Below are positions 7,510 to 17,500 of a stretch of DNA of 25,193 nucleotides, in pieces (positions within the stretch are counted from its first letter, which is position 1; each line of letters opens with the position of its first letter). A program made the position numbers and the translations under genes. The DNA is from Clostridia bacterium. Its GTDB lineage: Bacteria; Bacillota_A; Clostridia; TANB77; CAG-508. Under the pieces are notes generated by a model, which saw only the letters and a program-made list of their open reading frames with translations, ran no database searches and had not been told where the DNA came from. The stretch is taken from contig JAAWCC010000023.1 of the NCBI GenBank assembly GCA_022792975.1, positions 1 to 25,193 of the forward strand. The letters are read 5' to 3'.

Positions 7510-9764
7510 TTGGAAAAAAAAATAAGAAAAAATAAGAAAAAAATAGCTGATAAAGCAATACCAGCTTATAGGCTAAAAAAAGCAACAAAAGCAATGATAA
7601 TGATATTTTTACTTCTTGTAGGCAGAATTGGATGGATACAGTTTGTTCAAGGTGCAGAATTAAAAGAACTTGCCTCGAGACAACAAACACTCAATAATAC
7701 AATTAAACCTAAAAGAGGTAATATATTTGATAAAAATGGAAAGGTGCTAGCTACAAGTGCTCAAGTAGACACAATAACAGTCAATCCGTCAAAAATAGTA
7801 GTTGAACATGATGACGAGGAAGTGGAGAAAATAAAAACAGCAGAGTACAAAAAAAAGGTAGCTCAAGGATTAGCAGATATATTTTCACTAAATTATGACG
7901 AAGTACTTACAAAGCTTCAAAGTACTAAAAGCACAGAAAAGATAGCCGAGAAAGTAGATTATGAAGCGGTAGAAAAACTACAAGCTTGGATGAAAGAAAA
8001 TAAAATTGAAGCAGGAATAAATATAGATGAAGATAGCAAAAGATACTATCCACATGATAGCTTAGCTTCACATTTGATTGGATTTACAGGAACAGATGAG
8101 CAGGGATTATATGGAATAGAATTAAGCAAAGATAAAGAGCTTGCAGGCTTAAATGGAAAGATTGTTACAACAGGAAGCGGAAGTGCAAAAAGGCAAGAAA
8201 TTTCAAATGATTATGAACAATATATTCCAGTAGAAAATGGCTCAGACCTTTATTTAACAATAGATGTAACTATTCAAGCAATAGTGGAAAAATATCTAAA
8301 AGAGGGTGTAGACAAAAATGAAGCACAGGCGGGATCTGCAATATTAATGGATCCAAAAACAGGAGAAATCTTAGCAATGGCAACATATCCAAGCTATAAT
8401 TTAAATGAACCCTTTACAATAAATGTTGAAGAAGACAAAGAAAAGTGGGAGGAATTTACATCAGAAGAAAGAAGAGACAAACTTCAATATATGTGGTCAG
8501 ATAGAAATTTAAGAACATATGAACCAGGGTCAACATTTAAATTAATAGTATCAGCAGCAGCATTGGAGGAGGGAATGATTACAACAGATTCTCCAAACGA
8601 TTTCCAGTGTGAGGGAGTTACAAAAATAGGAGATGACACAGAAATAGGTTGTGCAGGGCACGAGGTTCATGGAAATCAAAGCCTTAGAACGGCGCTTAGA
8701 AATTCTTGTAATGGTGCCTTCATTAAATTAGGACATACAATGGGAGCTACAAGATTATATAAATATTTTGAAGCCTTTGGTCTTTTTGAAAAAACAGGTG
8801 TAGGACTTCAAGGGGAGATTTCAAGCAGATTCCACCCACTTCAAGAGGTTGGACCAGTAGAACTTGGAGTAACATCATTCGGACAAAGATTTGATATAAC
8901 TCCAATACAGCTTATAACAGCAGTATCAGCAATTGCAAATGGACGGAAATTTAATACAACCAAAGGTGGTTGGAAAAATGATAAACACAGATACTGGAAC
9001 AGTTACAGAAACCGAAACAAAGGTAATAAGAAAAGTAATTTCAGAGGATACCTCAAAGAAAATGAGGGACATGCTTAAAACAGCATCAGAAAATAGAGAG
9101 AAGGTATACGGAACGGTCGAAGGATATACAGTAGGAGGGAAAACAGGAACATCTGAGCCACCAGTAAATGACCCAGATGTAGGGTATGCAGTTTCATATA
9201 CAGCAATTGCGCCAGCAGAAGAACCTAAATTAGTAGGGCTAGTAGTTGTATATAAACCCGCAACAGAAAATCCATATGGTAGTAGAATAGCAGCACCAAT
9301 TTTGTCAAACATATTTACAGAAGTACTTCCATACATGGGAATAGCATCAGAAAACTCTAATACTACTAGTGCAGGAGTAGCTTCAGCTAAAACAGCAAAA
9401 GTACCAGAGGTAATTAATAAGACATTAACAGAGGCAAAAAAATCACTTGAGAACTTAGGTTTTAAAGTAACTATCCCAGAAGGGGTAAATGCAAATTCAG
9501 TTTTAGTAACAGAACAAGTGCCAGCAAAGAACACCTCTGTTATGGAGGGTGCAAATGTAGTACTATATACAGAAGGAAATAATGTAAGAACTTCAGTAAA
9601 TGTGCCAAACCTAGTACGGAAAGACATTATCAGAAGCAAAATCAGCACTAGCCGATTTAAAACTAAATGTACTTTATACAGGAAGTGGAAAAGTTAAAAG
9701 CCAAGACAAAAAAGAAGGAGAAAGTCTAGAGCAAGGCAGTATAGTTACATTAAAATTGGAATAA
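7510..9764 (+). CDS. SpoVD/PBP2-like transpeptidase with two PASTA domains
   Basis: Class B penicillin-binding protein that cross-links peptidoglycan, anchored in the membrane with the catalytic domain outside. 750 aa after +1 shifts at 8944 and 9617. Layout: a basic cytoplasmic tail, one membrane helix near residues 32-45, the N-terminal dimerisation module (RGNIFDKNGKVLATS, RYYPHDSLASHLIGFTG), then the transpeptidase domain with S341-T-F-K344, S399-C-N401 and K544-T-G-T547. Two PASTA domains follow at about 628-688 and 698-750 (VPEVINKTLTEAKKSL and VPNLVGKTLSEAKSAL). C-terminal PASTA domains with this core are typical of SpoVD and PBP2x/FtsI. The Gly of IANGGNL and the Gly of VPNLVG come from the CGG sites. 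TTG is chosen as start because of AGGTG upstream and promoter position. It heads a run with the Sua5-like and COG2426 genes. Septal versus spore-cortex role cannot be decided here. Confidence 0.92.
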
Positions 9765-9785
9765 ATTAAAAAGGTTTGAAGTAAA

Positions 9786-10416
9786 ATGGAATGTATAGAT
9801 GTAAAAAATGGATATACTAATAAGGATATAAATAAAATAGTAAAATACATAAGCTTAGGGGGAATTGTTATTCTCCCTACTGATACTGTTTATGGAATTG
9901 CGGCAGATGTAGATAATGTAGGAGCAGTTAAAAAAATTTATGAAATTAAAAATAGACCAATAACTAATCCAGTGAATATATTAGTTTCAAATCTAGAAAT
10001 GATACAAAATGCGACTAAAAAGATTACAGAAACAGAAAAGAAAATAATAAAGAAATTTTTTCCAGGGGCACTTACAATAATTTTTGAAAAAGACAAGAAA
10101 ATATCAAATATAATAACAGCAGGACTTGATACTGTTGGAATAAGAATGCCAAATAACAAGATGTTATTAGAGATAATTGAAAAGCTTCGGAAGACCAATA
10201 GTTGCAACAAGTTGTAATATGACAGGAAAGCCAGAGGATAATGAAATTGAACAAATTTTAGAAGAATTTAGAGAAAAAGTGGATTGCATAATAGATGGTG
10301 GAACTATAAAAGAAGGAGTACCATCAACAATTATAAAAATAGAAGACAATACAATAAAAATTTTACGCCCAGGAATAATTAATAAACAAGAAATAGAGAG
10401 GAGGATAAAAGAATGA
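9786..10416 (+). CDS. L-threonylcarbamoyladenylate synthase (Sua5/YrdC/YwlC)
   Basis: Makes threonylcarbamoyl-AMP from Thr, bicarbonate and ATP, the first step of t6A37 synthesis in ANN-decoding tRNAs. 209 aa after one +1 shift at CGG 10188. Conserved parts: GGIVILPTDTVYGIAADV near the N-terminus, KNRPITNPVNILVS (nucleotide-binding KxR-type motif), FFPGALTIIF, GIRMPNN, and GRPIVATSCNMTGKP, whose first Gly is supplied by the CGG site. The C-terminal STIIKIEDNTIKILRPG is also typical. The length suits the single YrdC-domain form rather than the longer Sua5 form. It starts 21 bases after the PBP stop, and its TGA overlaps the ATG of the next gene by four bases (ATGA), so translation of the two is coupled. 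Confidence 0.9.
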
Positions 10417-10900
10417 TATCGTATTTAATAACTTTTTTGGTAAGTATGATTCCAATAATAGAACTTAGAGGTGCAATTCCGATAGGAGTGGGAATGGGAC
10501 TATCTTATTTTGAAGCATTTACAATTAGCTTTATTCGGAAATATAATACCAGTATTTTTCATAGTAAAGTATATAAGACCAATATTTGATTTACTTCGGA
10601 AAAATAAAATTTTTAAAAAGAATAATAGATTGGGCAACAGAAAAAGCAACTAAAAAGATAGCAGAAAGTAAAAAACTAAAGACAGCAACACTATTAGGGG
10701 TATACCTATTTGTAGCAGTACCACTCCCTGGTACAGGTGCATGGATGGGGTCACTTATTGCGAATTTCCTAGAATTAGAACCTAAAAAAGCAATACCACT
10801 AATAATTGCAGGGGTATTTACAGCAGGTATAATAATGCTTGGAGTAACAGCACTTGCAGAAGGAGGATTGAATATTATTTTTTCACATACAGCTAGTTGA
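10413..10900 (+). CDS. COG2426-type small membrane protein
   Basis: A 161-aa integral membrane protein after +1 shifts at 10536 and 10597. It has the IPIIELRGAIPIGVGMGL start and the LFVAVPLPGTGAWMGSLIANFLELEPKKAIPLIIAGVFTAG core of the COG2426 family, which databases label 'small multi-drug export protein'; the transport function is not firmly established for the family. Hydrophobic segments lie at about residues 1-20, 28-60, 88-115 and 120-150. The ATG overlaps the TGA of the previous gene and has an excellent GAGGAGG ribosome site inside that gene. Both CGG sites yield Gly (FIGN and LLGK), one of them in the short loop before the charged stretch KFLKRIIDWATEKATKK. No link between a Sua5-type enzyme and this protein is apparent beyond sharing an operon. 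Confidence 0.85.
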
Positions 10901-10943
10901 TATTTGTAGTGACATGGTTTTTTAACAAATTTTTTTTAAAGCA

Positions 10944-10972
10944 TTTACAAATTATGTAAATCGTAGTATAAT
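10944..10972 (+). promoter_or_regulatory. sigma-A promoter for the L,D-transpeptidase-like gene
   Basis: TTTACA at 10944-10949, a 17-base spacer, TATAAT at 10967-10972. It lies 90 bases before the ATG at 11063, leaving a leader of about 85 bases that contains the hairpin at 10981-11007. Confidence 0.75.
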
Positions 10973-10980
10973 GGAAGCTG

Positions 10981-11007
10981 AAATAATGGGAACCCATACC
11001 ATTATTT
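10981..11007 (+). promoter_or_regulatory. Leader hairpin with two alternative folds
   Basis: AAATAATGG (10981-10989) can pair with CCATTATTT (10999-11007). Alternatively ATGGG (10986-10990) pairs with CCCAT (10993-10997). The two folds share bases and exclude one another. The hairpin starts about two bases after the likely transcription start, so it may protect the mRNA end or bind a protein. No T-run follows. Confidence 0.45.
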
Positions 11008-11062
11008 GAAAAAAGCTACGAGTGCGATAAGCCAAATGTAGCGAAAATTGAAAGGGGAAAAG

Positions 11063-12460
11063 ATGAACATGGGCAAACGGTTGAAAAGGATAGGTGAGAG
11101 GGAGAAGGAAATCTTTGCGAGGTGCCTAACGATTATAGGGGTAGCAGCGATATTGGCTGTTCTAGCATTGGAGCAGCTTGAAGAAGCTAAGCACTTTGCG
11201 GACGGCACTTATATCAATGATGTGGACTGCTCAAAATTGACAGTAGAGGAGGCAAGGTTGAAGCTTGAGCAGGATCAAGTTATGTTAGCCTTTGCGGACG
11301 GCTCACAATTGAGTGTACCAGGAAATCAGCTGGGTAGAAGTATCTGCGATACATCAGAACTTGAAAAGCTTCTTATGGAGCAGAAGGACGCAGGTAACGA
11401 CCCCCCTAAGGCATTTGAACTCTCAGATGGTGTATACAAGGTAGAATTAAACACCATGAAGTCGTGCCTTGAGTATGCAATGCAGAAATGCACAGTGCCA
11501 ATATCCCAGAAGCCAGAGAATGCATATCTACGTTTAAGTGAGGAGGGGTATATCGAGATTGTACCTGAGGTCCAAGGAAACTTTATAAACGTAGAGGATG
11601 CAGTTGAGTATGCGAATAAAGCTCTAATCCGGGGAGACGATTTCATATTATTTACTCCAGTGACAGAGGCTTATCCTGAGATTAGAACAAACAACGCAGA
11701 GCTGGCTCTGAAAGCGGACGAGCTTAACAAAGTTTTGAGAGCAGAAATTAGATACACACTGTCAGATGGAAGCACTCATGCCTTAGACCATGATGTTACA
11801 GCAAAGTGGCTTAAGCAGGACGAGTCTGGTGAATATTATATCAATTTAGAGGAGGAGCTTACAAGCTTTCTTGAAGGGCTTAACCAGAAGGTCCAAGAGC
11901 TCGGGGCAACAATGGAATTTATTGACAGAGAGGGAAAAGCCCACAAGCTTCCAGTTGAGAAAAATCACAGAAACTCAGTTGATATTGAAGCTGAGAGGAT
12001 AGCCCTTATGGATGAGATAGAGTATGGTGGGAAAGCTGAGAGAGCTCCTATCTATGCGAGATTTAATTCCATGGAGACATTCACAACACGTGCTGAGTTA
12101 TGTCGTGCTGAGCAAAAAGTCTATTTTTATCTGAACGGAGAATATGCAGCAGAGGTAGACGGAGATCCCACTATAACAGGAACAGCAAATACCAAATGGG
12201 AAACTCCTTTAGGAGTGTTCTTTGTAATACACATGCAAAGCCCCAAAACATTTAAGACATATGGGGGAGAATCGGATTTTTGGATTCAGTTTACAGACGA
12301 TGGAATAGGCTTTCACGATGCATCTGGACGAGCGGTTAGTGAGTTTGTACCTGAAACGTATTTGAAGCATGGCTCTCATGGCTGTGGAAATCTGCTGCAT
12401 CATACTGCGGAGTTTTTCTATGAGCATAGCTATTTAGGCATGCCAGTAATTGTTTACTAA
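11063..12460 (+). CDS. L,D-transpeptidase-like protein, atypical composition
   Basis: 465 aa from the ATG at 11063 (AAGGGG just upstream; TTG 11048 is a weaker alternative). A basic N-terminus leads to one membrane helix (about 20-37). YINDVDCSKLTVEEARLKL is the first strand-helix of a PG_binding_4 (VanW-like) domain, and a second copy probably follows. The C-terminus from about residue 340 is a YkuD domain that would make 3-3 peptidoglycan cross-links; HGSHGCGN contains the catalytic Cys and differs from the usual SHGCV/I(R/N)L only after the Cys. Codon use is unlike its neighbours, with many CTG, GCG, GAC, GGC and CGT codons. It carries the only two zero-frame CGG codons in the window that stay in frame (11078 and 11630). 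A +1 shift at the first would give GGT TGA and stop at once. This suggests recent import from a host where CGG is Arg. It has its own promoter and terminator. Confidence 0.85.
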   Translation: MNMGKRLKRIGEREKEIFARCLTIIGVAAILAVLALEQLEEAKHFADGTYINDVDCSKLTVEEARLKLEQDQVMLAFADGSQLSVPGNQLGRSICDTSELEKLLMEQKDAGNDPPKAFELSDGVYKVELNTMKSCLEYAMQKCTVPISQKPENAYLRLSEEGYIEIVPEVQGNFINVEDAVEYANKALIRGDDFILFTPVTEAYPEIRTNNAELALKADELNKVLRAEIRYTLSDGSTHALDHDVTAKWLKQDESGEYYINLEEELTSFLEGLNQKVQELGATMEFIDREGKAHKLPVEKNHRNSVDIEAERIALMDEIEYGGKAERAPIYARFNSMETFTTRAELCRAEQKVYFYLNGEYAAEVDGDPTITGTANTKWETPLGVFFVIHMQSPKTFKTYGGESDFWIQFTDDGIGFHDASGRAVSEFVPETYLKHGSHGCGNLLHHTAEFFYEHSYLGMPVIVY

Positions 12461-12521
12461 ACTTGAATAAATAAGCGAATATCTAAATCAACATGCGGAT
12501 AATTGTTCATTAAACCCAAGC

Positions 12522-12569
12522 AAAAGGAGACAGGCAAATCAATTTTTGATTTTACCTGTCTCCTTTTTT
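12522..12569 (+). terminator. Rho-independent terminator
   Basis: AAAAGGAGACAGG (12522-12534) pairs with CCTGTCTCCTTTT at 12555-12567; AAATCAA and TTGATTT extend the stem inside with small mismatches. A T-run follows. It lies about 60 bases after the L,D-transpeptidase-like stop. From here to 12777 I see only AT-rich, apparently non-coding sequence. Confidence 0.85.
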
Positions 12570-12777
12570 AATAAAATGGCAGTCTAAATAACATTTAAAT
12601 TTTATTGTAAACTTGTAAATACTAGGGAATAAAGCAACATAAATAATAAGCTTAGAAAAATCAAGTAATTTGTAACATTTACTATGAAAATGTAATATAA
12701 ATTTAATATTTCAAAAAAATCCAGCAAAATTATGAAAACCCGTAAATACATAAAAAATCGACACAAGAATTTAGCAT

Positions 12778-12805
12778 TTGACTAAATTTTTTTTTTACTT
12801 ATAAT
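12778..12805 (+). promoter_or_regulatory. sigma-A promoter for the surface-protein operon
   Basis: TTGACT at 12778-12783, a 16-base spacer that is mainly T, TATAAT at 12800-12805. It lies 47 bases before the TTG start at 12853. The 12-base motif AAATCGACACAA (12755-12766), shared inverted with the pdaA upstream region, sits just before the -35 box. Confidence 0.7.
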
Positions 12806-12852
12806 AAAGGGGAAAGATTTAAAATCAAGAAAGGAAGCAAAAGAAAAAGAAA

Positions 12853-14533
12853 TTGAAAAAAGAAATAAAAAATAAAAAAGCAATAGTAATAGTTATTTGC
12901 TTCATACTTTCACTATTTCTAAATACATTATCAATAGCAGCTACAAATATAAATATAACCAGCAAGCTCAGTGAAGAAACAGGAGTAGAAAAGAATGTAG
13001 AAGGTTCATATGAGCATTTTGAATTAAGAGCTGTTGATATAAAAGAAACAGAAGGTGGAAACAGACAATTAATTATGGAATTATGGGGAAATGATATAGA
13101 ATTTAAACGGATTTGATGTAAGATTTCAGTATGATAACACAAAGCTTAAACCATCATCAATAGAAACAAATGACATAAGTGATTTAGATAATCCGTTTTT
13201 CTTAGATTACTTTAAATGGGAGCCAGAATTCTATAATGAAGATACTGAAAACCCTCTTGAATTATTTACAATCCCAGATGGTGGAGAAGAAATAATGAGA
13301 TGGATAGTTTCATTTTTACCACCAATAGAAAACGAAACTGAACATATAAAACAAAAAGAGGATGGAACATGGGTAGTAAGAGCAAATGGTGAAGTATTAC
13401 TCGGAAAACTAAGCTTCCAAATGATAACAGAGGATGAACTTGATATTGCAGGTTTTGGATTAGTAACAAGTGCAGAAAATAGTCCAAATACAGGTATAAA
13501 AATAAGTGTAGATGGAAATGAAAACAATGACTTAGAAGAGCAAGAGAGATTTATTTTTACAGATAAAACAAAGTCAGAAGAAAAAGATGTGTTCCTAAAT
13601 AATATAATAGTAAGCAATACAAAAGAAAATCAAGAAGACCCAAATAATCCAATATATAAGGAATATGACTTAACACCAGAATTCAACAAAGAAACAAATC
13701 AATATGAAATAACATTATTAGAATATATAGATGATATAGATATAAAAGCAACATTAAGTGATTTAACATCAAATATGAAGGTAAAGGCACCAAAAAGAGA
13801 CGAGCACGGAAAATTAATATATGAAGCAGATGGAGCAACATTAGTATATGAAGATAAAGAATTAGCAAATGATACAAACCAAAACATATTGCTAAATGAA
13901 CTAGGCACAACTGATACAATTATAACAATAATAGTCATATCAGATGACAAAACAGTAACAAATGAATACCAAATAACAATAAAAAGACCATATGGAGTAA
14001 TAAAGGGAAGCATTCAACTTGGTTCAGAATTACGAGAAGCAACAATGGAGTCATATGGTAATACAATAGAATATATCGCAAATGTAAGTCTGTATAAAGC
14101 AGGAGAATTTAACTGGAATGGAATATTAACAGAGGATACATTTTTAGAGGAAGCAGATGAAATAAAACCCGAAAGAACAACAAATACAGAAGGTGAAAAT
14201 GGAGCATATGAAATATATGTTATTCCAGGAGTATATGATTTAAAGCAAGAAAGACTAGGATTTTTAGCAAACATAATAACAGAAATAACAGTTAATGAAA
14301 ATGATGTAATAGACTTAGACAATGTAATCCTCGTTGAAGGAGATATCAATCGAAGCGGAATAGCAGACCTAGATGACATAGTAGATGTACTTAATGCAAA
14401 AGGGTTGGGAGTAGTAGACGATGGATATGAAGAAAGATATGATTATGGACAAAAAGGATATGTTGCATTAGATGACATACTAAGCGTTTTGAACGGAAAA
14501 GGAAATTATATAAATATAGAGAAATATGAATAA
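12853..14533 (+). CDS. Secreted cohesin-like/dockerin-like protein
   Basis: 559 aa after one +1 shift at CGG 13108. Residues 1 to about 30 form a signal peptide (basic KKEIKNKK, a hydrophobic core, cleavage near SIAATN). Next comes a cohesin-like beta-sandwich (FELRAVDIKETEGG, GFDVRFQYDNTKLKPSS); the shift site supplies the Gly of KGFDVRF. A middle part ending VTNEYQITIKRP resembles a cadherin-like beta-sandwich. A carboxypeptidase-regulatory-like segment (GVIKGSIQL, GAYEIYVIPGVYDLKQERLGF) follows. The C-terminus, VEGDINRSGIADLDDIVDVL plus YVALDDILSVLNGKGNY, looks like a dockerin type I pair with Asp/Asn calcium loops, though looser than cellulosomal ones. The start is a TTG; no ATG is available in frame, and AAGGAAG lies about 15 bases upstream. 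It is followed after 12 bases by the giant surface protein, a possible binding partner. No catalytic domain is seen. Confidence 0.8.
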
Positions 14534-14545
14534 AGGAGAAAACAA

Positions 14546-17500
14546 ATGAAAGGGAAAAAGAGAATAGCTTTACTTACAGTATTAATTATGATAATTAATT
14601 TATTTGCACCATATAGTATATTATTCAAAAATACTGTATCAGCAGCAACAGGAACACTTGAAGAAAAGCCAGTCTTATTAAGTAACAGGGGAATCGAATT
14701 AAAAAATTCAGTTAGAGTACTTTGTGTACAACTTGGAGTGGCAACAGAAGAAATTTTCAATGGATTAGACATAGTATTAAAATTTGATGCAAGCAAAATT
14801 ACACCTTGTGATAAGGCATCAGGTGCAACAACTGCTATAAAAACAAAAATTGGAAATATAACAGAACAAAGCTCATACTTTGAAGCTGATATCTTTCAAA
14901 AGAATTATGATAAAACAGCAGGAACATTTCTTTATACAATAGCAATACAAGGTGGACTTGATGTAGTAGGAGAAGGATATGTACCAGGTGAAGTAGATGA
15001 TCCAGAAATAGATGAAGCAGGACAAGGATATCCTGGATATGTGCCAATCATAAGAATGTATTTCAAAGTATTAGATGATAGTTTAACAGAAGAAACATTA
15101 CCATTGGATTTATTTTCCTTGCAACCATCAGGATTAGATGTTCCAACAGGAGCAAAAGTAAGTTATAAAAATGCAAGTGGTGCAAATGTAAGTAAAGACA
15201 TTACAGAGCTTGCAGGAAATGGGTTTGCAGAAGCAGAAAAGGCAATACAATCAATTTCTGTAAAACAAAATCCTGATAAAGTTGACTATGAACAAGGCGA
15301 AGCAATTGACTTGAGCCGGCGGAGTAATTGAGATATTATATGATGATGGATCAACAGATACAGTTGATATGACAGATAAAAATGTAACTATAACAGCGGG
15401 CTCTCCTGCAAATGTCAGTAAACCAACAGTAACCCTATCATATAAAGGAAAAACAACAGCTTTCCCTATAACAATAAATGACCCAATTATATCATTAGCG
15501 GTTAAAACACCAATGAGTACCTTAGAATACGACCATGATACACAATTGAATTTTACAGGGTTAACATTAGAAGCTACTAAAAAAAGTGGAGCTAAGGTAA
15601 GTTTAACGCAAAGTAGTACAGGAGTAACTACCAACGCAGGATTAGCATCAGGAGATTTAAAAGCAAGTGTAGATTCAAGCAGCTTTACTCAAAGTACTCC
15701 AGCTGGTGACCTTCCAGTGAAGGGTAGTCAGGTAATAACATTTACATATGAAGGAAAAACAGCAACACAAACAATCATAGTAAATGACAAAATAGATAGT
15801 ATAGATGTTATAAAACAACCAAATAAAACAATATATAAATGCGGAGAAAATTTAAACTTAACAGGTGCACAGGTAGAAGTAACCTTAGCAAGTGGAACAA
15901 AATCAACGATAAATTTACCTGATGGAAGTGTAACAATATCAACATTTAATACAAACACAACAGGAAGTAAACAACAATTAACAGCAACGCTTGCAGGAAA
16001 GACAGCCCCAACTAAAATAGAAGTAGAATGTTATGACTATGTTACAAAAACAGAATTTACAGAACCAACTAAAGTAGAATATAACTTGAATGAGCCATTA
16101 AATGTAGAAGGTGGAGCATTAAAGGTGACATGGAAAAAGGCAGGAATAAAAACTGTAAATTTAACAACAGACATGGTAGAAGGGTTTGAATCAAGTAAAG
16201 CAGGGATAAAGCACATTACCGCAAAATATAGTCCTGAATACCCATTATCAGATGGAACTAAATTGTCAGAGACATTCTCACATCAATTTGATATAGAAGT
16301 AATAAATAATATAAAAAGTATAAGTATAACTCCACCAACTAAAACAAGATACTTGCATGGAGAAGGGTTAGGAGCAGATGGAACAATCACACTACATTAT
16401 GCAGATAATACAACACAAACAGTGCCATTTGCAAATGCAACAATAACAGAAGCAGATGAAATAAGTGTACCAAGCATGAGTCCAAGCTCATATGATAGCA
16501 CAAACAAGGTGGTAAAAACACTAAAAATAAGCTATACGAAAGATGGAATTACAGGCAAAATAGACTACCCAATAGAAATAATAAATGACATAAAAAATAT
16601 AGCAGTAACAAGTACAACACATAAAAAACAATATAACATAGGTGATAGCTTAGATGTAACAGACTTAGAGATAACAATAACAAGAGCAGTAGGAGCAGAA
16701 GTAAAAGCAGTAACTCAAGATATGGTATCAACCTTAAACACAAGTGTAGAAAATGCAAATATACCATTAACAGTAACATATGAAGAAAACGGAATTACAA
16801 AAACTACAACATACAATGTATCAGTAGTAGACAGTGTAAAAAGGATAGTAAGTGTAAATTTACCAAAGAAAAACTATAAATATAATGAAGAGTTAGATTT
16901 AACAGGAGCCAGCATTACAGTAGAAAAAGGCAGCGGAAATATAGATGTACCACTAGATATAAGCATGATTTCGGGATATACAAAAACAGAGCTTGGAGAT
17001 CAACCATTAACAATAGAATATGGTGGACAGACAAAAGTGGATGCAGTAACAGTAAACGTAAAAGACTATGTAGATAGAATTACAATAAGTCCAGACGTTA
17101 TAACAGGTGCGTATGGAGTAGAAATGTCAAAACTTATAACAGACAACAACATAACATATACACTGCACTATGCAAAGGCTGGAGATAAGACCCCATCTGA
17201 AACTCTAGCAGCAAGCATGGTACAAGGATATAACAAAAATACAATAGCTCCACAAAGCTTAAAAGTAAATTATATAGATACAGATACAAATAGTGCAACT
17301 AATGGAGAAACAATCCAAGGAGACATAAGTATAACATTAGCAAATAGTATTACTAGTATAGCAATAACACCACCAACAGAAAGTAAATATAAACATGGAG
17401 AAGGTGTAAACAAAGCGGGAGCAATTGTTGTAATAACATATGCAGATACTACAACAAAAAATGGTGATATAAGTAAGCTACAATTCTATGAAGCAGATGG

